DNA of 5,843 bases from the NCBI GenBank assembly GCA_039590215.1, contig JBDHFX010000100.1, positions 1 to 5,843 on the forward strand, given 5' to 3'. Shown piece after piece: positions 1 to 4,811 of the stretch. The notes below the pieces were generated by a model. The model was not told where the DNA came from. It saw only the letters and a list, made by a program, of their open reading frames with translations, and made no database searches. Position 1 is the stretch's first letter. Each line of letters begins with the position of its first letter. The stretch is from CAMYLR01 sp039590215. GTDB taxonomy: Bacteria > Gemmatimonadota > Gemmatimonadetes > JACCXV01 > JAHWKZ01. Made by a program: the position numbers and the translations under genes.

Positions 1-67
1 AATAGAAGCATCACCCTACTGAATATCCCTATCTCCTCTCGAGAAATCAGGTTGGCTCAGAAACGGC

Positions 68-144
68 TGGTCGGGGCGGCCGGATTTGAACCGGCGACCC
101 CCTGCTCCCAAAGCAGGTGCGCTACCAAACTGCGCTACGCCCCG
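68..144 (-). tRNA. tRNA-Pro (anticodon UGG), CCA encoded
   Basis: The reverse complement folds into a complete 74-nt cloverleaf (71-144). It has a 7-bp acceptor stem (CGGGGCG/CGCCCCG), a D stem GCGC/GCGC, an anticodon stem CCTGC/GCAGG around the loop TTTGGGA, a 5-nt variable loop, and a T stem GCCGG/CCGGC around TTCAAAT. The anticodon is TGG (plus-strand 108-110), followed by the G37 usual for proline tRNAs. The discriminator base is A, and the 3' CCA is encoded at 68-70. Its 5' end lies 8 nt beyond the stop codon of the CBS-domain gene on the same strand. I see no promoter of its own in that gap, so it is probably processed from a CBS-gene transcript. Confidence 0.97.
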
Positions 145-152
145 ACGACTGA

Positions 153-590
153 TCAGTAACCGCGTTCTATGTACTCCCGGAGATGGCGGTTCTCGTACTC
201 GGTCTCCTGTCGCTGCACTTTGACGACGTCGCCAATCGATACCATGCCGCAGAGGCCACCCTCCCTCAAGATGGGGAGGTGGCGGATCCGGTTCTTGGTC
301 ATGATCCCCATCACGTAATCGATCGCGTCACCGGCCTCGCCGACGATGAGATCGGCAGTCATAGCATCCGCAACCTTCGTCGTAGCCAGCTTCTCGCACC
401 CGTTGGCGCACGTCTTGAGGATGTCGCGCTCTGTAATGATGCCAACCGGCTTACGCCTCGCGTCAACGACGACGAGCGACCCGATATTGTGCTCGACCAA
501 CCGCTCGACAGCATCCTGAAGCGCTCGCTCGGGCTCGATCGTCACGACGTTTGGGCTGTCCTTTTGATCAAGGATCGTCTGCACGTTCAT
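153..590 (-). CDS. Stand-alone CBS-domain pair (Bateman module) protein
   Basis: A 145-residue protein made almost entirely of two CBS domains, about residues 6-60 and 73-128. Each ends in the usual G-h-h-[ST]-x-x-D type motif: GIITERDI at 50-57 and GMVSIGDVV at 115-123, with RHLPIL at 103-108 before the second. There is no signal peptide, membrane segment or attached enzyme domain. Such paired CBS domains bind adenine nucleotides or related ligands and usually act as cytoplasmic sensors; the ligand and partner here cannot be read from the sequence. The ATG start has a strong AGAGGAGGT Shine-Dalgarno 5 nt upstream. The gene follows rdgB by 69 bp, a gap holding a good sigma70-type promoter, and is followed 8 nt later by tRNA-Pro. 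The family call is secure; the physiological role is unknown. Confidence 0.93.
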   Translation of the reverse strand: MNVQTILDQKDSPNVVTIEPERALQDAVERLVEHNIGSLVVVDARRKPVGIITERDILKTCANGCEKLATTKVADAMTADLIVGEAGDAIDYVMGIMTKNRIRHLPILREGGLCGMVSIGDVVKVQRQETEYENRHLREYIERGY

Positions 591-595
591 CTACG

Positions 596-604
596 ACCTC
601 CTCT
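596..604 (-). promoter_or_regulatory. Shine-Dalgarno site of the CBS-domain gene
   Basis: On the minus strand this reads AGAGGAGGT and ends 5 nt before the ATG at 590. It is the strongest ribosome binding site in the window and fixes this start. It contrasts with rph, mlaE and lgt, which lack a well-placed site. Confidence 0.8.
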
Positions 605-634
605 GGAGACCCTTAACCGCAAGTGGATTCACCC

Positions 635-663
635 ATTATCGGCCACGGCGTATACAGGGTCAA
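635..663 (-). promoter_or_regulatory. Sigma70-type promoter for the CBS gene and tRNA-Pro
   Basis: The minus strand has a -35 box TTGACC (658-663), a 17-bp spacer and a -10 box GATAAT (635-640). Each box matches the consensus at five of six positions. Transcription would start near 628, giving a leader of about 38 nt that contains the AGAGGAGGT site. The -35 box overlaps the TGA stop of rdgB (660-662). This is the best-matching promoter in the window and suggests that the CBS gene and tRNA-Pro can be transcribed independently of rph-rdgB. Confidence 0.65.
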
Positions 664-1283
664 ACTGGCGGGTCGGTCACCTCGAGCCAATCAGGGTTCG
701 CCATCAAGAACCCGGCCAGGGCGATGAACGCCCGGGCCCGGTGGCTCATTGTGTTCTTGACGCTCAAGGGCAGCTCGGCGAGCGTCAAATCCTCTCCGCA
801 AGGCTCAAACACAGGATCGTATCCGAAGCCTCCGTCGCCGCGTAGCGAGTCGGTAATGCAGCCCGAGAGAACACCTTTGAATGTGTGCTCGGTGCCGTTC
901 GGTTTGGCGATGACCACCGCCGTTCGAAACTCGGCCTGACGCCGCTCTTCAGGGACCTTTCGCAAGCGATCAATCAGCAACTCCACGTTGTCACGATAGG
1001 TCGCTGTCTCACCGGCAAACCTGGAGGAACGCACTCCGGGGGCACCATCGAGTGCGGTCACAAAGAGCCCCGTATCGTCAGCGACTGCGGCTTCGCCCGT
1101 GGCTACGACCGCCGCCCGCGCCTTGATCCGTGCGTTGTCTTCGAGTGTCTCACCGGTCTCGACGACCTCCCACTCGGGCACCATATCCGTCACTCCGACA
1201 AGCTCCACGCCAGCTCCTGTCAGCAGCGGTTCGATCTCTCGCACTTTGTCAGGGTTGGCGGTCGCCAGAACAAGCCGGGTCAC
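660..1283 (-). CDS. rdgB: XTP/dITP diphosphatase (RdgB/HAM1 family)
   Basis: A 207-residue cytoplasmic enzyme that hydrolyses non-canonical purine nucleoside triphosphates (dITP, XTP, ITP) to the monophosphate and pyrophosphate, keeping deaminated bases out of DNA and RNA. Family motifs are in order: TANPDKVREI at 8-17 (the T/S-x-N-x-x-K-x-x-E nucleotide site), ADDTGL at 68-73 with the catalytic-region aspartates, GAPGVRSSRFAG at 80-91, FGYDPVF at 153-159 and SHRARA at 180-185. Length is normal for the family (about 195-210). ADDTGL has Thr where ADDSGL is usual, a conservative change. The start is GTG at 1281-1283, overlapping the rph stop as GTGA, so translation is probably coupled to rph. 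The order rph then rdgB is a common bacterial pairing. Confidence 0.96.
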   Translation of the reverse strand: MTRLVLATANPDKVREIEPLLTGAGVELVGVTDMVPEWEVVETGETLEDNARIKARAAVVATGEAAVADDTGLFVTALDGAPGVRSSRFAGETATYRDNVELLIDRLRKVPEERRQAEFRTAVVIAKPNGTEHTFKGVLSGCITDSLRGDGGFGYDPVFEPCGEDLTLAELPLSVKNTMSHRARAFIALAGFLMANPDWLEVTDPPV

Positions 1284-2011
1284 ACGCCGAGCGCCGCCTT
1301 CTGCAGGCCGATCAGCTCTTGGATCCCGGCCGCGCCGAGCTCCACCAGGGTGTCTAGCACGTCCAGCCCGAACGGTTCCCCTTCGGCGGTTCCTTGGATC
1401 TCTACCACCCGGTCGCTCTCGGTCATGACGAGGTTGAGGTCAACTTCGGCCGCCGCGTCCTCTCCGTAGCAGAGATCGAGCACCGGAAACTTGCCCACCA
1501 CGCCGACCGACGTGGCAGCAACGAATTCGCGCACCGGTCGTGTGTCGCGGTCTCTAAGCGCATCGTAGAGCGCCACCATGGCACCCGTTATCGACGCGGT
1601 TCGAGTTCCACCGTCGGCTTGGAGAACGTCACAATCGATCCACACCGTTCGCTCGCCAAGCGCCTCCATGTCAACGACGCTCCTGAGACTTCGGCCGACC
1701 AGCCGTTGGATTTCTTGCGTGCGACCGCTCAAACGGCCGCGTGTGGACTCGCGGGGTTTTCGCGTTTGAGTGGCCCGAGGCAGCATGCGGTACTCGGCGG
1801 TCACCCACCCCTGCCCACGGCCCCTCAGCCACGGCGGGACTCCGTCCTCGACTGAGGCGGCACATAGGATGCGCGTCTTGCCGACGCTGATCAGACACGA
1901 CCCCTCGGGGTAATCGAGGACGTTGCGCTCGAGCGTCGTCGACCGGAGCTCGGTTGGGCCACGACCGTCCTCGCGTGATTCGGTGACCGAGTTGGTGAGC
2001 GATTCGACCAT
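1280..2011 (-). CDS. rph: Ribonuclease PH
   Basis: RNase PH is a phosphate-dependent 3'-to-5' exoribonuclease that trims tRNA 3' ends and works as a hexameric ring. Numbered from the ATG at 2011 (243 residues), the family signatures are EDGR.PTELR near 14-23, VEDGVPPWLRG at 54-64, GWVTAEYRMLPRAT at 68-81, SGRTQEIQRLVGRSLR at 95-110, CDVLQADGGTRTAS at 127-140 with the phosphate-binding GTRT, and LDLCYGEDAAAEVDLN at 178-193 with the acidic catalytic residues. Start choice is uncertain. The frame stays open upstream to TTG codons at 2020 and 2047. TTG-2020 has GGAG 6 nt before it, while ATG-2011 has a TANNNT box exactly 7 nt before it and fits a leaderless message. All three starts lie outside the conserved domain. 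The gene overlaps rdgB by four bases (GTGA). Confidence 0.95.
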   Translation of the reverse strand: MVESLTNSVTESREDGRGPTELRSTTLERNVLDYPEGSCLISVGKTRILCAASVEDGVPPWLRGRGQGWVTAEYRMLPRATQTRKPRESTRGRLSGRTQEIQRLVGRSLRSVVDMEALGERTVWIDCDVLQADGGTRTASITGAMVALYDALRDRDTRPVREFVAATSVGVVGKFPVLDLCYGEDAAAEVDLNLVMTESDRVVEIQGTAEGEPFGLDVLDTLVELGAAGIQELIGLQKAALGV

Positions 2012-2018
2012 CGGGATC

Positions 2019-2047
2019 AAGTTATTCTCCCAGGCAGCCCCGCCCAA
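2019..2047 (-). promoter_or_regulatory. Candidate rph promoter (leaderless-type)
   Basis: The minus strand shows TTGGGC (2042-2047), a 17-bp spacer and TAACTT (2019-2024), the latter a minimal TANNNT -10. Seven nucleotides then precede the ATG at 2011, so transcription would begin at or next to the start codon. The match is modest (three of six in each box), but the spacing is exact. The TTGGGC box coincides with the most upstream in-frame TTG codon, which argues against that codon as the start. The competing reading is that GGAG at 2027-2030 is a ribosome binding site for TTG at 2020. Confidence 0.4.
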
Positions 2048-2053
2048 CCCCGC

Positions 2054-2083
2054 TTGCGACTCGCCCGGCTAGGCTCGTAGGTT
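2054..2083 (+). promoter_or_regulatory. Candidate mla operon promoter (leaderless-type)
   Basis: TTGCGA (2054-2059), an 18-bp spacer and TAGGTT (2078-2083, TANNNT) lie 8 nt before the mlaE GTG at 2092, which would put the mRNA 5' end at or within a base or two of the start codon. There is no proper Shine-Dalgarno sequence before that GTG. The -35 boxes of this promoter and of the opposing rph promoter are separated by only 6 bp. Box matches are four of six and three of six, so this is a candidate only. Confidence 0.4.
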
Positions 2084-2091
2084 CGCACGCC

Positions 2092-2871
2092 GTGACGACC
2101 GCCACGCTCACACGGCCGATCAAGACGGCGCTCCAGGAAATCCAGAATCTCTCGATTCTCATTGGCCGCACCGTCTCGGCGTTTTTTCGACCACCGTTCT
2201 ACTGGCGCGATACCTGGGTCCAGATGGACGTCATCGGTGTCGGGTCGCTGATCATCGTCTCGTTGACGGGAATCTTTACCGGCATGGTGCTGGCGCTCCA
2301 ATCGTCGGTCCAACTCGCCGATTTTGGGGCTTCGCTTTTTGTCGGCCAGCTTGTCAGCGCGTCGGTGGTTCGCGAGCTGGGACCAGTGCTGACGGCGCTC
2401 ATGGTTGCAGGGCGCGTCGGGTCCGGTATCGCCGCCGAGCTGGGCTCGATGCGCGTCAGCGAGCAGATCGACGCGCTCGAGGCGATGGGCACCGACCCGA
2501 TCAAAAAACTGGTCAAACCACGTGTCCAGGCCGGACTGGTGATGCTGCCGGTCCTCACCGTGATCACCGACACCATCGCCATCTTCGGCGGCCAGTTGAT
2601 CGCCTGGTTGACGCTCAACCAGGGCTTCTCGACATATTGGAACTCAGCCCTAAACGGGCTGTTTTTCAGCGATTTGTTCACCGGGCTCGCCAAACCCTTC
2701 GTGTTTGGCTTCATCATCACGATCGTGGCCTGCTATATGGGGTTGAGAACCACCGGAGGGACCGCGGGTGTGGGTAAGTCGACCACCCAAGCTGTCGTCG
2801 TCGCGTCGGTGCTTGTCCTGGCCTCGGATTTCTTTCTCACCAAACTGTTCATCGAGATCTTCGGACATTAA
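2092..2871 (+). CDS. mlaE: MlaE-family phospholipid ABC transporter permease
   Basis: A 259-residue inner-membrane permease of the MlaE family (formerly DUF140), the membrane core of the MlaFEDB complex that moves phospholipids between inner and outer membranes. Five or so hydrophobic stretches are visible, near residues 46-70, 93-116, 147-172, 197-217 and 235-256. The hallmark block RELGPVLTALMVAGRVGS at 94-111 is followed by AAELGSM and then EQIDALEAMGTDP at 124-136, the segment that contacts the ATPase. A conserved glycine-rich stretch, GLRTTGGTAGVGKSTTQAV, lies at 217-235; it resembles a Walker A by chance but is a standard MlaE feature. Length is typical (about 260). The GTG start lacks a good ribosome binding site but sits 8 nt after a -10-like box. 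It is the first gene of the mlaE-mlaF-mlaD operon. Confidence 0.95.
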   Translation: MTTATLTRPIKTALQEIQNLSILIGRTVSAFFRPPFYWRDTWVQMDVIGVGSLIIVSLTGIFTGMVLALQSSVQLADFGASLFVGQLVSASVVRELGPVLTALMVAGRVGSGIAAELGSMRVSEQIDALEAMGTDPIKKLVKPRVQAGLVMLPVLTVITDTIAIFGGQLIAWLTLNQGFSTYWNSALNGLFFSDLFTGLAKPFVFGFIITIVACYMGLRTTGGTAGVGKSTTQAVVVASVLVLASDFFLTKLFIEIFGH

Positions 2872-2883
2872 CGAACGGGTGAA

Positions 2884-2928
2884 ATGGCGCTCCAACGCGA
2901 CTACCGCGATAGATTAGGAACCACCTGA
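2884..2928 (+). other. Possible 14-codon leader ORF ahead of mlaF
   Basis: In the 56-bp gap between mlaE and mlaF, an ATG at 2884 opens a 14-residue frame (MALQRDYRDRLGTT). Its TGA stop overlaps the mlaF ATG as TGATG. This arrangement could couple mlaF translation to ribosomes terminating on the small ORF. The ribosome binding site in front of it is weak, and a frame this short can arise by chance, so it is not called as a gene. Confidence 0.2.
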
Positions 2929-3782
2929 TGTTTCGCCGTCGCAACAAGCGCAGGTCCAACGATCCTCGGGAGCTTGGGCCCGATCCCCGGTGGCAACCGC
3001 GTCCCACCTCTGGACGGGACCGGCCGCCCGATCCGGAGAATCGGATGATCGATCTCGAGGACGTGCACTTGTCGTTTAGTGAGAACACCGTTCTCGACGG
3101 TATCTGGCTCGAGGTCGACCGCGGCGAGACCCTCGTCGTCATGGGCGGCTCCGGTCAAGGCAAGAGCACCATCCTGCGCATCATCTTGGGCCTGCTCGCG
3201 CCCGATTCGGGGCGGGTCTACGTCCACGGCGTTAACGTCACTCAGTCATCGCAAGAGGTTCTCGACCAAGTGCGCCGCCAGATCGGAATGGTCTTCCAAG
3301 GCGGGGCCCTTTTTGACTCGTTGACGGTGGGCGACAACTTGGCGTTTCGACTGCACGAGGAGAAGGGCCACGAGGAGGAAGAGGTCATTCGCGTGGTCGA
3401 GGAAAAGCTCTCGTTCGTCGATCTCGAGCCAAAGGTGGCCGGCCTGATGCCAGCTGAGCTATCGGGTGGGATGCGCAAGCGGGTCGCGCTCGCGAGGGCG
3501 ATCATGGGGAGTCCCAGAATCGTGCTTTACGATGAGCCGACCACCGGTCTCGACCCCATCACCGCGGAAACGATCACCGCATTGATCAACAAGTTGCGCG
3601 ATCAACAAGGTGTCGCGAGCATCGTCGTGACACACGACATCGGGGCTGCGCTGGCGGTCGGGGATCGTTTCGCGATGCTAAAGGACGGCGACATCATCTT
3701 CGAGGGTAACGGAGAAGAGGTGCTGGCAACCGACAATCCAGACGTACGTTTGTTTATCGATGCCAGGCTGGCTGGCGCGTGA
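2928..3782 (+). CDS. mlaF: MlaF-family phospholipid ABC transporter ATP-binding protein
   Basis: The cytoplasmic ATPase that powers the MlaE permease. All nucleotide-binding motifs are intact: Walker A GGSGQGKST at 73-81, Q-loop glutamine 124 in MVFQGGALFDS, signature LSGGM at 178-182, Walker B IVLYDEP at 198-204 with catalytic Glu203, and the switch histidine 236 in VVTHD. FQGGALFDSLTV and LSGGMRKRVALARA are typical of the MlaF subfamily. At 284 residues it is slightly long because about 39 Arg/Pro-rich residues precede the ABC domain. The start at 2928 has AGGA 8 nt upstream. A second ATG at 3045 (residue 40, start of MIDLEDVHLSF) has GGAG 6 nt upstream and would give a family-standard 245-residue protein, so the true start is open. 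The gene follows mlaE by 56 bp and overlaps mlaD by GTGA. Confidence 0.95.
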   Translation: MFRRRNKRRSNDPRELGPDPRWQPRPTSGRDRPPDPENRMIDLEDVHLSFSENTVLDGIWLEVDRGETLVVMGGSGQGKSTILRIILGLLAPDSGRVYVHGVNVTQSSQEVLDQVRRQIGMVFQGGALFDSLTVGDNLAFRLHEEKGHEEEEVIRVVEEKLSFVDLEPKVAGLMPAELSGGMRKRVALARAIMGSPRIVLYDEPTTGLDPITAETITALINKLRDQQGVASIVVTHDIGAALAVGDRFAMLKDGDIIFEGNGEEVLATDNPDVRLFIDARLAGA

Positions 3783-4795
3783 AGCGTTCGGAGTTCCTCA
3801 CCTGGTCCGAACTCAGGGTCGGCATTCTGGTCACCGCCGGACTAGCGGTGTTCCTCGTGGCGTTCTTTACGCTCGGTGGCCGGGCCGGCGTCTTCGCCGA
3901 CAAATACACGCTGTACACGCTCATGCCCGGTGTCTCCGGATTGCAAAAAGGGGCCCCGGTGAGACTCGCGGGCGTCGGGGTCGGATCGGTCCATACGGTC
4001 GGATTCATCGACTCGACCAACCGCGACAGCCTGGATCGACGGCTGCTGGCCACGTATGGTGATTCGCTCGGTGAACGAGCGGTGATCATCGGGTTCGATG
4101 TCGACCGCTCGGTTCAGGACAAGGTCACGCGCTCGTCCCGTATCAAGATCGGGACCGTTGGCTTGCTAGGCGACAAGTACCTCGACATCGAGGTCGGTGA
4201 CCCGCGTCAACCCGTCCTCCAGGAGGCTGACATCGTCCTGAACGATGCGCCGATCGACTACGAGGGATTGATCGCTCGCGCCGCTGAAGGCGTTGAAGAG
4301 CTAGTCGGATCGCTCGAAGGAACACGTCAATTGATCGCCAGCATCAACACTGGTGAAGGCACGCTGGGGCGGCTTATCCACGATCCGCAGCTTTACGAGG
4401 AGTGGCTCAGCCTCTCGCAGCGCGGATCCACGCTCCTCGACAAGGCCCAAACCGGCAATGGCACATTGTCGGCGCTGCTGAACGATCCGCGGCTTTACGA
4501 TCAGCTGGTCGTGACCACCGCCGATCTGCAGGCGCTCACGACTAGCATCCGCGAGGGCGAGGGGACGCTCGGCAAGATGGTTCAGGACCCGGAGTTGTAT
4601 GACCGATTGGTACGAACCGTTCGTCAGGGCGAAGAGCTGATCTCCGAGATGCACGAAGGCGAGGGCACGGTCGCGCGTCTAATTCGCGACCCCACGCTGT
4701 ATGAACGCATCGACAAGTTCGTAATCGATAGCCAGTCGCTGATGACGGACATCCAGGAGAACCCCCGGAAGTACATCAATCTGAAAGTATTCTAG
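3779..4795 (+). CDS. mlaD: MlaD/MCE-domain lipid transport protein with C-terminal 34-residue repeats
   Basis: A 338-residue periplasmic substrate-binding subunit anchored in the inner membrane by one helix (about residues 13-32). The MCE domain spans about 40-140. KYTLYTLMPGVSGLQKGAPVRLAGVGVGSV at its start and GTVGLLGDKYL near its end correspond to YTLY and TSGLLGEQYL of E. coli MlaD; Leu129-Leu130 are the pore-loop pair. Compared with E. coli there is an insertion of about 17 residues near 78-99. The C-terminal half, absent from the 183-residue E. coli protein, contains four copies of an 18-residue motif at exactly 34-residue spacing (starts 192, 226, 260, 294), then ends in KYINLKVF. The start is GTG at 3779, overlapping the mlaF stop as GTGA, so translation is probably coupled. 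MCE proteins form hexameric rings; the repeats probably extend this ring into the periplasm, which is inference. Confidence 0.93.
   Translation: MKRSEFLTWSELRVGILVTAGLAVFLVAFFTLGGRAGVFADKYTLYTLMPGVSGLQKGAPVRLAGVGVGSVHTVGFIDSTNRDSLDRRLLATYGDSLGERAVIIGFDVDRSVQDKVTRSSRIKIGTVGLLGDKYLDIEVGDPRQPVLQEADIVLNDAPIDYEGLIARAAEGVEELVGSLEGTRQLIASINTGEGTLGRLIHDPQLYEEWLSLSQRGSTLLDKAQTGNGTLSALLNDPRLYDQLVVTTADLQALTTSIREGEGTLGKMVQDPELYDRLVRTVRQGEELISEMHEGEGTVARLIRDPTLYERIDKFVIDSQSLMTDIQENPRKYINLKVF
4352..4759 (+). repeat. Four tandem 34-codon (102-bp) repeats inside mlaD
   Basis: Residues 192-327 of MlaD contain four units of 34 residues with no length variation. Their leading motifs are GEGTLGRLIHDPQLYEEW (192), GNGTLSALLNDPRLYDQL (226), GEGTLGKMVQDPELYDRL (260) and GEGTVARLIRDPTLYERI (294). 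Each is followed by about 16 less conserved, probably helical residues. The consensus is G-E-G-T-L-x-x-L-h-x-D-P-x-L-Y-[ED]-x-h. The DNA copies have diverged in synonymous positions, so the repeat is old and kept at protein level rather than a recent duplication. Confidence 0.9.
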
Positions 4796-4811
4796 GTCGC
4801 TCGACTTCGGC

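Noticed and set aside
1..67. Possible start of another minus-strand gene (AGAGGAG followed by GTGATG near 9-14)
   Set aside because: The ribosome binding site is too far from the start codons and only a few codons are in the window, so it cannot be supported.
183..845. Long plus-strand open frame of 220 codons
   Set aside because: It is antisense to the CBS gene and rdgB, matches no family I recognise, and ends inside rdgB; long antisense frames are expected in GC-rich coding DNA.
885..1469. Plus-strand open frame of 194 codons across the rdgB-rph junction
   Set aside because: It lies antisense to two well-supported enzymes and has low-complexity Ser/Arg/Pro composition typical of a shadow frame.
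2742..2799. GVGKST in MlaE looks like a Walker A motif
   Set aside because: This glycine-rich stretch is a normal conserved part of MlaE permeases and has no other ATPase motifs around it.
3584..3609. Direct repeat GATCAACAAG, 16 bp apart, in mlaF
   Set aside because: It falls in ordinary coding sequence between conserved ATPase motifs and is only two short copies, so chance is the simplest explanation.
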